Shown: positions 42,641 through 50,736 of the stretch, piece by piece
How the letters are laid out: each line of letters starts with the position of its first letter
How positions within the stretch are numbered: position 1 is the stretch's first letter
NCBI GenBank assembly: GCA_965213545.1
Contig: CBDBZL010000001.1
Span: 372,001-436,000, forward strand
Source of the DNA: CBDBZL01 sp965213545
GTDB lineage: Bacteria > Pseudomonadota > Alphaproteobacteria > Sphingomonadales > Sphingomonadaceae
Direction of reading: 5' to 3'
Length of the DNA: 64,000 bases
Position numbers and translations under genes: made by a program
Notes under the pieces: model-generated
Seen by the model: the letters and a program-made list of their open reading frames with translations, nothing else
What the model was told of the DNA's origin: nothing
The model's database searches: none

Positions 42641-42915
42641 GCCTCGATCAGTCCAAGGCGGGTTTCGATCCGGTCCAGGCGATGCTCGATCCGGTCTATG
42701 CGCTTGTTCGTTGCCGCAGCAGCTGCTTCGAGCGACGCGATCCGTCCGGACATGCTGGCGACAGCTTCTTCGACGAAGGTCAGCCTCGTCTTCACTTCGC
42801 CGAACTCGATCTGCAAATGCGACAATTGCGCCTGCATCTTTTGCAGCACCGAATAAATCAGCTCGTTGGTCACCTCATCGGGCACGACCGGCTCCTTCCG
42901 CTTGCCGCTTAGCAC
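42637..42915 (-). CDS. small coiled-coil protein (copy 1) after nuoD
   Basis: A 92-residue charged helical protein with the shared PDEVTNELIYSVLQKMQ at residues 11-27 and a C-terminal RIDRIEHRLDRIETRLGL heptad run that also matches copy 3 (RVDRIETRLGL). The start is a GTG at 42913-42915, 15 bp after the intact nuoD stop. Its stop overlaps nuoD remnant 2. Cytosolic; function unknown. With copies 2 and 3 it defines a family repeatedly inserted into this nuo operon. Confidence 0.74.
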   Translation of the reverse strand: MLSGKRKEPVVPDEVTNELIYSVLQKMQAQLSHLQIEFGEVKTRLTFVEEAVASMSGRIASLEAAAAATNKRIDRIEHRLDRIETRLGLIEA

Positions 42916-42930
42916 GCCATGGCGAGAAAC

Positions 42931-44148
42931 TCACCGGTCGCACTCGCCAAACACCGCGTCGATCGCGCCCAGGATGGCGGCGGCGTCGGGCAGCATATGG
43001 CCGCGGCACATCATGTCCATGGCCTGCAGGTGGCTAAACATGGTCGGGCGGATCTTGCAGCGATAGGGCTTGTTCGAGCCGTCCGACACCAGATAGACGC
43101 CGAACTCGCCCTTGGGGCTCTCGGTGGCGACATAGACCTCGCCCGCGGGCACGTGGAAGCCCTCGGTGTAGAGCTTGAAGTGATGGATGAGCGCTTCCAT
43201 CGACTGCTTCATCTCGGCGCGCTTGGGGGGCACCACCTTGCGATCTTCCGAGGCGAATGGACCGCCCGGCATCTCGGCCAGGCACTGCTTGATGATGCGG
43301 CGCGACTGGCGGATTTCGGCCACCCGCACGCAGAGACGGTCGTAGCAGTCGCCATTGGTGCCCACCGGAACCTCGAAGTCCATCCGGTCGTAAACGTCGT
43401 AGGGCTGCGCCTTGCGCAGGTCCCACGCGACCCCCGAAGCGCGGATCATCGGGCCCGAGAACCCCCAGGCGATGGCATCGTCGCGACCGACCACCGCAAT
43501 ATCGACATTGCGCTGCTTGAAGATGCGGTTGTCGAGCACCAAGCTCATCGCGTCATCGAACAATTCGATCATCCGCCCGTCGAGCCAGTCGCCGATATCG
43601 GCCAAGAGCTTGAGCGGCACGTCCTGGTGCACGCCCCCCGGGCGGAAATAGGCGCTGTGCATCCGCGCGCCCGAGGCCCGCTCGAAGAAGTTCATGCAAT
43701 CCTCGCGGATCTCGAACAGCCACAGGTTGGGCGTCATGGCGCCCACGTCCATGACATGCGCACCAATATTGAGCAGGTGATTGGAAATGCGCGTCAGCTC
43801 GGCGAACAACACGCGCAAGTACTGCCCGCGGATCGGCACTTCGATATTGAGCAGCTTCTCGATCGCCAGAACATAGGAATGCTCCATGCACATCGGCGAG
43901 CAGTAATCGAGCCGGTCGAAATAAGGCAGCGCCTGGAGATAGGTCTTATATTCGATCAGCTTCTCGGTGCCGCGATGCAGCAGCCCGACATGCGGATCGA
44001 CCCGCTCGATGATCTCGCCGTCAAGCTCCATCACCATGCGCAGCACGCCATGCGCAGCCGGGTGCTGCGGGCCGAAATTGATCGTGTAGTTGCTGATCGT
44101 CTCGTCACTGGTGGTGGGAGACTGCTCCAGCGTCAGACCGATGCTCAT
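42931..44148 (-). CDS. nuoD: NADH-quinone oxidoreductase subunit D
   Basis: A 405-residue 49-kDa-type subunit lining the quinone site of Complex I. The quinone-binding loop FGPQHPAAHGVLR is near residues 25-37; LPYFDRLDYCSPMCMEHSY and the C-terminal SDGSNKPYRCKIRPTMF are also conserved. ATG at 44146-44148 gives MSIGLTLEQS; an in-frame extension upstream overlaps nuoC. Two partial copies of its 3' end occur downstream, so the current 3' end may not be the original one. Confidence 0.97.
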   Translation of the reverse strand: MSIGLTLEQSPTTSDETISNYTINFGPQHPAAHGVLRMVMELDGEIIERVDPHVGLLHRGTEKLIEYKTYLQALPYFDRLDYCSPMCMEHSYVLAIEKLLNIEVPIRGQYLRVLFAELTRISNHLLNIGAHVMDVGAMTPNLWLFEIREDCMNFFERASGARMHSAYFRPGGVHQDVPLKLLADIGDWLDGRMIELFDDAMSLVLDNRIFKQRNVDIAVVGRDDAIAWGFSGPMIRASGVAWDLRKAQPYDVYDRMDFEVPVGTNGDCYDRLCVRVAEIRQSRRIIKQCLAEMPGGPFASEDRKVVPPKRAEMKQSMEALIHHFKLYTEGFHVPAGEVYVATESPKGEFGVYLVSDGSNKPYRCKIRPTMFSHLQAMDMMCRGHMLPDAAAILGAIDAVFGECDR

Positions 44149-44203
44149 GGATTCAACTTCCTGAGATGGGGCTTCCTGTGGCGGGATGGACCGGGGGTGC
44201 TGG

Positions 44204-45142
44204 TCATGGCCGCTTCTCGCCTGGTCGGTTCGAACTGGGCTCGTCCTGACCGGGCTTGTCGATCTCGGTCGCCCCCTTGGTGTCGCGCGCGCTTTCCTCT
44301 CGCGGAGCGCGTGCGGGCCGGTCCTCGGTGGGATCAGGCGCGCCGGGCTTGTCGATCCCGGTTTCGACCGGCACCGGCTCCGCAGTCCCCTGGCCCGCAA
44401 CCGTGCTTGCACCGCTCGCGGGCGCGACATGTTCGGCCGCCTTGGCATCGGTGCGCGCGCCGGCGCCCGTCTGCGATGCGCGCTCGGTCACCTTGGGCTC
44501 GTCGACTGGCGGGGAGACCGGATTGGTCGCCGCCTTCTCATCACCCGGCAGCACGTAGTCCGCGCCCTCCCAGGGCGAGGTGAAATCGAACTTGCGCAAA
44601 TCCTGCGCCAGCTCGACCGGCTCGTAGATCACCCGCTTCTCCTCCTCCGAATAGCGGACCTCGGTATAGCCGGTGAGCGGGAAGTCCTTGCGGAAGGGAT
44701 GCCCCTCGAAGCCGTAGTCGGTGAGGATGCGGCGCAGATCGGTATTGCCGTTGAACAGCACCCCGAACATGTCGAACACCTCGCGCTCGAGCCAGCCGGC
44801 ATTGGGCCACAACGTGGTGACGGTGGGCACCGGCGTCGCCTCGTCGGTGGTCAGCCGCACCATCACCCGATGGTTCCTGGTCAAGCTGAGCAACATGTAA
44901 ACCAGCTCGAAGCGCTCGGGCCGGCTCGGATAATCGATCCCGGCGATCTCCATGAGCTGCTGATAGTCGTGCTCGTCCCGCAGGCGTCGCAGCACATCCT
45001 CGATCGCCTCGCGCCGAACGCGCAGGAACAGCTCGCCATGCTCCTCATGCGCCTCGACCAACATGTCGCCGAGCGCGGCAGGAAGCGTGTCGCGATAGCC
45101 TTCGTGCGAGGCGTAGCGGGGGGCGGAGTGGAGGACGGTCAT
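44204..45142 (-). CDS. nuoC: NADH-quinone oxidoreductase subunit C with long C-terminal tail
   Basis: A 312-residue 30-kDa-type subunit of the Complex I connecting module. The conserved core (about residues 30-205) has WLEREVFDMFGVLFNG, LRRILTDYGFEGHPFRKDFP and LTGYTEVRYSEE. After residue 205 comes a tail of about 100 residues, Pro/Ala/Glu/Thr-rich and probably disordered, absent from most NuoC proteins of about 200 residues. A single stop at 44204 ends the tail, so it is translated unless processed. nuoB ends 7 bp upstream. Confidence 0.95.
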   Translation of the reverse strand: MTVLHSAPRYASHEGYRDTLPAALGDMLVEAHEEHGELFLRVRREAIEDVLRRLRDEHDYQQLMEIAGIDYPSRPERFELVYMLLSLTRNHRVMVRLTTDEATPVPTVTTLWPNAGWLEREVFDMFGVLFNGNTDLRRILTDYGFEGHPFRKDFPLTGYTEVRYSEEEKRVIYEPVELAQDLRKFDFTSPWEGADYVLPGDEKAATNPVSPPVDEPKVTERASQTGAGARTDAKAAEHVAPASGASTVAGQGTAEPVPVETGIDKPGAPDPTEDRPARAPREESARDTKGATEIDKPGQDEPSSNRPGEKRP

Positions 45143-45149
45143 CGCGATC

Positions 45150-45773
45150 CTACCGCTCGATCGTCCCCACGCGCCTGATCTTGCGCTGCAGTTGCATCAC
45201 GCCATAGAGCAGCGCCTCGGCGGTAGGCGGGCAGCCGGGGACGTAGATATCGACCGGCACGATCCGGTCGCAACCGCGCACCACCGAATAGCTGTAGTGA
45301 TAATAGCCCCCGCCATTGGCGCAGCTGCCCATGGAGATGACATAGCGCGGGCTCGACATCTGGTCGTAGACCTTGCGCAGTGCGGGCGCCATCTTGTTGC
45401 ACAAGGTGCCCGCCACGATCATCACGTCGGACTGGCGCGGAGACGCGCGCGGCGCCACACCGAAGCGCTCCATGTCGTAACGCGGCATGTTGACGTGGAT
45501 CATCTCCACCGCGCAGCAGGCCAGCCCGAAGGTCATCCACCATAGCGAGCCGGTGCGTGCCCACTGGAACAGCTCCTCGGTGCTGGTGACCAGGAAGCCC
45601 TTGTCCTGCGTTTCGGTCTGCAGCGCATGGAAATAATCGGCATCGGGTGCCAGCACCTGACCGCCCCTGGCCGCGGGCGCACGCAGATTGGCCGTTCCCA
45701 CGACGGCCGGGTCCGCGCCGTCGGCGTAAGGCGGATAGAGCGCGGGCTCGTGCCGCTCGTTCTTCGGCGTCAC
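45150..45773 (-). CDS. nuoB: NADH-quinone oxidoreductase subunit B
   Basis: A 207-residue subunit carrying cluster N2, the last electron carrier before quinone. Ligands are in LACCAVEM, SMGSCANGG and VPGCPPT. An N-terminal extension of about 55 residues precedes the conserved core. The GTG start at 45771-45773 overlaps the nuoA TGA (GTGA), matching the pattern of the operon; an ATG nine codons further upstream lies inside nuoA and is less likely. Confidence 0.95.
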   Translation of the reverse strand: MTPKNERHEPALYPPYADGADPAVVGTANLRAPAARGGQVLAPDADYFHALQTETQDKGFLVTSTEELFQWARTGSLWWMTFGLACCAVEMIHVNMPRYDMERFGVAPRASPRQSDVMIVAGTLCNKMAPALRKVYDQMSSPRYVISMGSCANGGGYYHYSYSVVRGCDRIVPVDIYVPGCPPTAEALLYGVMQLQRKIRRVGTIER

Positions 45774-46144
45774 TCCCAATCGAGCGCTCCCTTCTTCCAC
45801 TCATAGGCCAGGCCGATCGCCAGGATGGACAGGAACACCATCATCGAGCCCCAGCCAAGCCAGCCGGTGATGTCCAGGCTCACCGCCCAGGGGAACAGGA
45901 AGGCGGCTTCCAGATCAAAGATGATGAAGCTGATCGCCACCAGATAGAAACGCACGTCGAACTGGCTCCTCGCATCGTCGAAGGCGGGAAAGCCGCACTC
46001 ATATTCCGACAGCTTGCTGGCGTCGGGCTGATGCGCGCCGGTGAGCCGCGAGATGCCCATCGGCAGGAACACGAACGCCGCCGACAATCCCAGCGCGATG
46101 GCCAGGAAGATGAGGATCGGCAGATATTGCGTCAGATCGACCAA
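45770..46144 (-). CDS. nuoA: NADH-quinone oxidoreductase subunit A
   Basis: A 124-residue three-helix subunit at the junction of the arms of Complex I, with the conserved YECGFPAFDDARSQFDVRFY loop. The start is taken as TTG at 46142-46144 (MVDLTQYLP), the usual alphaproteobacterial NuoA N-terminus; an ATG at 46261 would add 39 unrelated residues. No strong ribosome site precedes the TTG. First gene of the long nuo transcription unit; the 168-bp gap to the divergent YbjN-like gene should hold the promoters, but no strong match was found. Confidence 0.92.
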   Translation of the reverse strand: MVDLTQYLPILIFLAIALGLSAAFVFLPMGISRLTGAHQPDASKLSEYECGFPAFDDARSQFDVRFYLVAISFIIFDLEAAFLFPWAVSLDITGWLGWGSMMVFLSILAIGLAYEWKKGALDWE

Positions 46145-46312
46145 TGGAGACTCGCGATGCGGCGGCTGGAGGGCTGTCGGCGAACTAGGGACTGGCCCGG
46201 AATAGGGCAAGGGGAACGGCGGAACGAAATGCGAAACCTGACCCGCTTTCCAGGCCCGCATCGCCGGCCTATGAAGCGGCGGCGGGCGATCGATCCGCGG
46301 GGGGCTAGCTCA

Positions 46313-46801
46313 ATGACCACAACGTTCTATCGGTTCGCATTCGCCGCGGCGATCTGCATTCCGTCCGCCGCTGTCGCGCAGAACGTCACCGCCGATCACG
46401 AGCGCATTGCCGAGGTGCTGCGCGATGCCGGCTACCGCGCCACGATCGAGGGCGATATTTCAGCCGAGCGCTACGTCGCCAGCGGCACCAGCGGCATCGG
46501 GTTCACCATCAGCTTTTTCGACTGCAACAAGGGGGGTGCCGACTGCAAGACGGTAATGTTCTCGGCCTGGTCCGAGGATGAAACGCCGCCCTCCTTCGAG
46601 GAAATGAACCAGTTCAACATGTGCCAGCGCTGGGGTCGCGCCTATATCGACGAGGAGGGTGATCCGACGATCGAGATGGACCTCGATCTCGAGGATGGCG
46701 GCCTTTCGCCCGAGCTGTTCATCGACAATGTCGAATATTTCGACGTTGCCCTTCGCCAGTTCCAGACGTTCCTTGCGAGCAATGTCGTACCGACGCAATA
46801 G
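46313..46801 (+). CDS. YbjN domain-containing exported protein
   Basis: A 162-residue protein with a signal peptide (FAFAAAICIPSAAVA, cleavage near residue 22) and a YbjN-type domain starting VTADHERIAEVLRDAGYRA and containing FDCNKGGADCKTVMF. YbjN proteins have the type-III-chaperone-like fold; members with signal peptides are common in sphingomonads and uncharacterised. ATG at 46313 is the only start that keeps the signal peptide at the N-terminus. Divergent from nuoA. Confidence 0.83.
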   Translation: MTTTFYRFAFAAAICIPSAAVAQNVTADHERIAEVLRDAGYRATIEGDISAERYVASGTSGIGFTISFFDCNKGGADCKTVMFSAWSEDETPPSFEEMNQFNMCQRWGRAYIDEEGDPTIEMDLDLEDGGLSPELFIDNVEYFDVALRQFQTFLASNVVPTQ

Positions 46802-46882
46802 CTGCCGGCAGCGTTGTGCGCGAGGTCCGGACTTTCTAGATAGAATTATCCAGCGGCCCTCCATGACATCGAAAGGAGCATC

Positions 46883-48079
46883 ATGCCCAGCTTCAACCAA
46901 GCCGATCCTGTCGTCATCTTGTCCTATGCCCGCACCCCTATGGGCGCGATGCAGGGGGCGTTGTCGGGTGCCAGCGCCACCGAACTCGGCGCCACCGCGG
47001 TCAAGGCCGCGATCGAACGCGCGGGCGTGGCGGGCGAGGATGTCGACCGGGTCTATATGGGCTGCGTGCTTCCCGCTGGGCTGGGACAGGCACCCGCGCG
47101 CCAGGCGGCGCTCAAGGCCGGGTTGCCCACCAGCGCGCAGGCGACCACGGTCAACAAGGTGTGCGGCAGCGGAATGCAGACCGTCATCATGGGCGCCGAG
47201 GCTTTGGCCAGCGGCACCGCCGAAATGGTCGTTGCGGGTGGCATGGAGAGCATGACCAACGCGCCCTACCTGCTCAAGAAGCATCGCTCGGGCGCGCGGA
47301 TAGGGCATGACACCGCCTATGACCACATGTTCCTCGACGGCCTGGAAGACGCCTACGAAGAGGGGCGTGCGATGGGAACTTTTGCGCAAGACATGGCCGA
47401 CAAGTATCAGCTCACCCGCCAGGAGATGGACGACTATTCGATCGAATCGCTTGCCCGCGCGAACAAAGCGATCGAGAGCGGTGCCTTCGCCGAGGAGATC
47501 GTGCCCGTCACCATCACCGAGCGCCGGGGCGAGACCTTCATCGATACCGACGAGGCGCCGGGTAAGGGCAAGCCCGACAAGATCCCATCGCTCAAGCCCG
47601 CCTTCGCCAAGGACGGCACCATCACCGCGGCCACCTCCTCCTCGATCTCGGACGGCGCCGCTGCGGTCATCCTGACCCGGCGAAGCGTTGCTGACGACAA
47701 GGGCCTGTCACCGGTCGCCACCATCATCGGCACCGCAGCGCATGCCCAGGCGCCCGAGGAGTTCACCATCGCTCCTGTCGGCGCCATCCAGAAGCTGCTC
47801 GACCAGTGCGGTTGGAGCGTCGATGATGTCGATTTGTGGGAGGTCAACGAGGCCTTTGCCTGCGTCACCATGTTCGCCATGCGCGACATCGGCATCGCGC
47901 ACGACAGGATCAACGTCAATGGCGGCGGCACCGCGCTCGGTCACCCGATCGGCGCTTCGGGCACGCGGATCATCGTCACGCTGCTCGCGGCGCTCAGGGC
48001 GGCAGGCAAGAAGCGCGGCGTGGCGAGCCTGTGCATCGGCGGCGGCGAGGCGACCGCGGTGGCGCTCGAACTGGTGTGA
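46883..48079 (+). CDS. acetyl-CoA C-acetyltransferase (thiolase)
   Basis: A 398-residue thiolase condensing two acetyl-CoA to acetoacetyl-CoA or the reverse, for ketone-body, leucine or beta-oxidation-type metabolism. The acylated Cys94 is in NKVCGSGMQT, the His in GGTALGHPIGASG, and the second Cys in LCIGGGEATA. A clear AAGGAG precedes the ATG by 5 bases. It stands alone on its strand, so the pathway cannot be told from neighbours. Confidence 0.94.
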   Translation: MPSFNQADPVVILSYARTPMGAMQGALSGASATELGATAVKAAIERAGVAGEDVDRVYMGCVLPAGLGQAPARQAALKAGLPTSAQATTVNKVCGSGMQTVIMGAEALASGTAEMVVAGGMESMTNAPYLLKKHRSGARIGHDTAYDHMFLDGLEDAYEEGRAMGTFAQDMADKYQLTRQEMDDYSIESLARANKAIESGAFAEEIVPVTITERRGETFIDTDEAPGKGKPDKIPSLKPAFAKDGTITAATSSSISDGAAAVILTRRSVADDKGLSPVATIIGTAAHAQAPEEFTIAPVGAIQKLLDQCGWSVDDVDLWEVNEAFACVTMFAMRDIGIAHDRINVNGGGTALGHPIGASGTRIIVTLLAALRAAGKKRGVASLCIGGGEATAVALELV

Positions 48080-48188
48080 TCGGCAGGTCAGATGGGGTGA
48101 AAGGGGGGCGTGAGGGCGTCTTTCGTGGCCGGTCATGCCCCAGGTGTCACCGTGTCGCCGGGGATCCTGCCCCGTATGCGACGGGCGG

Positions 48189-48662
48189 CTAGGCCGCGTC
48201 CTCGCCCCAGATGCGCGCGGCTTGCACCCAACCGCTGCGCCCAGCAATGTCGATCTCGCACCAGCCGCGCTCGCACCGTCCGAGCTTGCCGATGACGCCA
48301 GGCTGCGCGCGCCAGCGCAGCGGGGAGCCGGCGGTCGGCTCGGCCCGGATCGCCGCCAGCCCTTCGCCGGTGACGATGGCGCCGCGTTCGCGCGAAAGCA
48401 GGCGCCCGACCATCCAGCCTTGCGTTCCGTCCGGATCGCGCACCAGTCGCCAGCCCTGCATCACCCGCACCACCCGCAACGGCAGCCCTGGTCGGCGGTA
48501 GATCCACTCGACCGGATAGGCCGGCCCGGGGCCGACCCGCATATTGACCCGCTCGGCGCTGATCGTGGCCCAGTAAGGCACGTCGCGAGCCTGCGAGGCG
48601 ACCGGCGGCACAATAAACGCAACCAGAACGGCGGCAAGCATGATCGGAATGGCAGGGCGCAT
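48189..48662 (-). CDS. exported bacterial SH3-domain protein
   Basis: A 157-residue protein with a signal peptide (residues 1-25) and two SH3-like (SH3b) repeats, the first with ERVNMRVGPGPAYPVEWIYR, the second with LAAIRAEPTAGSPLRWR and a GVIGKLGRCERGWCEID end. Such proteins are periplasmic and may bind cell wall or peptides. No enzymatic domain is attached. Standard ATG start; flanked by a 109-bp gap to the thiolase and a 196-bp gap to the divergent small ORF. Confidence 0.85.
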   Translation of the reverse strand: MRPAIPIMLAAVLVAFIVPPVASQARDVPYWATISAERVNMRVGPGPAYPVEWIYRRPGLPLRVVRVMQGWRLVRDPDGTQGWMVGRLLSRERGAIVTGEGLAAIRAEPTAGSPLRWRAQPGVIGKLGRCERGWCEIDIAGRSGWVQAARIWGEDAA

Positions 48663-48858
48663 GACAGGTTCATCTTAAGCCGCGATCGGGCGGGATCGCA
48701 ATCCACGACAGCTGTTAGCACCATGCAGGAAAGGATCCGGGCCGCGCTATCCGTTATTGGTCGCTAAAGCGCGAATTGACCCAAAATGGAACTATTTGCG
48801 CTAGGCGAACCGCATCAATTTGGGTAAGCCCATCGGCACGCATCCACTGGAGTGTCCG

Positions 48859-49086
48859 ATGAACAAAGCGATCGCCGCGCTGTCCCTCATGGGACTGGCC
48901 ACTGCCCACTCCGCCTCCGCAGCCGCCCAGTCGGTCTCCTTCCCCGAGCGCGTCGTCAGCCCGGTCGACGAGAGCGAGAGGCTTGCCGGGTCGGGCATCT
49001 TCGCCGTGCTGCTCGCGGTAGCCGCGGGCGTGGGCATCATCCTCCTCGTGGAGGAAGAGGAAGACGACCTGCCCGAGAGTCCGTAA
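48859..49086 (+). CDS. small exported membrane protein with acidic tail
   Basis: A 75-residue ORF: a signal peptide (MNKAIAALSLMGLATAHSA), a 25-residue polar stretch, one membrane helix (IFAVLLAVAAGVGIILLV) and the tail EEEEDDLPESP. ATG at 48859 is preferred to an earlier in-frame start because the signal peptide then begins the protein. Proteins of this type are frequent and uncharacterised in sphingomonads. TTGACC at 48777 is a possible -35 element, but no good -10 follows. Confidence 0.62.
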   Translation: MNKAIAALSLMGLATAHSASAAAQSVSFPERVVSPVDESERLAGSGIFAVLLAVAAGVGIILLVEEEEDDLPESP

Positions 49087-49220
49087 CTCAACCGGCGGGC
49101 ATCCGGACTCTGGTCGCACCAAGCGGTGCGTGGCTGCCCGCGCTCCTTCCGATACGGGGGAAGGCGGGTGACACCTTTTGACGAGATCCAGGCCTACCAA
49201 GCTCGACGCGGACACAGCAC

Positions 49221-49265
49221 GTTCGTTCGACGCACGCTCATTCGACACACGTTCGTTTGACGCAC
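49221..49265. repeat. three imperfect 15-bp tandem repeats
   Basis: Units at 49221-49235, 49236-49250 and 49251-49265 share GTTCGTTCGACGCAC-like sequence (2-4 differences each). They lie in the 194-bp gap between the small membrane protein and the end of the nitronate-monooxygenase-like gene, with no credible ORF. Confidence 0.65.
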
Positions 49266-49280
49266 GGCCGTTTGCCGTGA

Positions 49281-50699
49281 TCAGTCACCGGTAAGAATGC
49301 GGTCGACCAGCTGCTTCACCGTGGGCGTGAAATTGTTCGAATAGAACGGGTCCTGGCGGAAGCGATAGGCCGAATGGCCGGCGAACATCAGATTCTCCTC
49401 CACCGGTCCGTCATGCGCAATGTCCTGAAGCGTCTTCTGGATACAGAAGCTGCGCGGGTCCACCGAGCGTCCGGTGGAAAAGCTGTCGTGATCCTTCCAC
49501 GCGGAAAAGGCACAATGTGACAGGCAGCCCATGCAATCCGCCTGGTCCTGGCGGATCTGCACGCGGCTTTCTGGCGTGACGAAGACCACCGTGTCGTCGG
49601 GGGTCTTGAGCGCCTCGGCGAAACCCGCGGCAACCCAGCCCTGAGCCCGCCGGCGATCCTTGGGCGTCACCCAGAAATTCTTGCCGCGCACGCCCACATC
49701 GAGCTGCACCGTATGTTCGCCCGCCTCGATCCGCGAATAGGGGATCTGCCGCTCGGAACGGGTGATCAGGTCGCGCAGAAAATCGTTCCTGACAGCCGAG
49801 GAGTAAAACCCCGTCGGACTGAAGCGGTGGAGCAGCACATCGCCCGGCTCGAGCTCGCGCAACGCATCCTTCCAGCCTTGCGGGATCGGGCTTTCATGGG
49901 TCAGCAGCGGCCGAGTGCCGAACTGAAAGGCGATCCGCCCAAGTTCGGGATTGTCGATCCATTCGTCCCATTCGCGCAGGTACCAGACCCCGCCCGCCAT
50001 CACGATGGGCACCTCGTCGGCAATGCCCTCGGCGCGCATCGTGTCGCGCACCGCCTTGACACGGGGGAACGGATCCTCGGGCTTTTGGGGGTCCTCGGCG
50101 TTGGACAGACCGTTATGTCCGCCCGCCAGCCACGGATCCTCATAGACCACCGCCGCCATCAGCTCGGAGACCTTGTGATAGGCGCGCTTCCACAGCGCCC
50201 GAAAGGCGCGCGCCGAACTGATTATCGGCAGGTAATGCACATTGTGCCGTGCGGCGATCTCGGACAGACGATAGGGCATTCCCGCGCCGCAGGTCACGCC
50301 GTCTACCAGCCCGCGGGTGCGCTCGAGCACGCCCTCAAGCACGGTCTGCGCCCCGCCCATTTCCCACAACACGTTGATATTGATCGCGCCCCGCATGCCA
50401 TTGGGACCGCTGGCGATGTCATAAGCGCGGCGCACCTGCTCGACCGCGCCGTCGATGGCGTAGCGGATCAGCTCCTGGTGCCGTTCGGCGCGGGTCAGCG
50501 CATCATAGACCTGCGGCACGATCTTGCCGTCGGCATCATAGCTGTCAGCATTGACCGCGCTGATCGTGCCGATTCCCCCGGCCGCCGCCCAGGCGCCCGA
50601 ACTTGCATGATTGGTGGCGGAAACGCCCTTGCCCCCCTCGATCAGCGGCCAGACCTCGCGGCCGCCGTAAGTGATCTGGCTCAACCCCTTGAATGCCAT
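49281..50699 (-). CDS. nitronate monooxygenase family flavoprotein with Cys-rich C-terminus
   Basis: A 472-residue FMN-dependent TIM-barrel enzyme of the 2-nitropropane dioxygenase/nitronate monooxygenase family. The barrel covers about residues 1-320 (LVDGVTCGAGMPYRL, VPIVMAGGVWYLRE, LGRIAFQFGTRPL). The remaining 150 residues are not part of the usual family and include CMGCLSHCAFSAW and SFCIQKTLQD, cysteine spacing that could bind a metal or iron-sulfur cluster. Substrate unknown. It stands alone, 37 bp from the methyltransferase-like gene on the same strand. Confidence 0.86.
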   Translation of the reverse strand: MAFKGLSQITYGGREVWPLIEGGKGVSATNHASSGAWAAAGGIGTISAVNADSYDADGKIVPQVYDALTRAERHQELIRYAIDGAVEQVRRAYDIASGPNGMRGAININVLWEMGGAQTVLEGVLERTRGLVDGVTCGAGMPYRLSEIAARHNVHYLPIISSARAFRALWKRAYHKVSELMAAVVYEDPWLAGGHNGLSNAEDPQKPEDPFPRVKAVRDTMRAEGIADEVPIVMAGGVWYLREWDEWIDNPELGRIAFQFGTRPLLTHESPIPQGWKDALRELEPGDVLLHRFSPTGFYSSAVRNDFLRDLITRSERQIPYSRIEAGEHTVQLDVGVRGKNFWVTPKDRRRAQGWVAAGFAEALKTPDDTVVFVTPESRVQIRQDQADCMGCLSHCAFSAWKDHDSFSTGRSVDPRSFCIQKTLQDIAHDGPVEENLMFAGHSAYRFRQDPFYSNNFTPTVKQLVDRILTGD

Positions 50700-50736
50700 C
50701 GGTTTCCTTTATACAACTGGGCGAGCGGAGGGCGGC

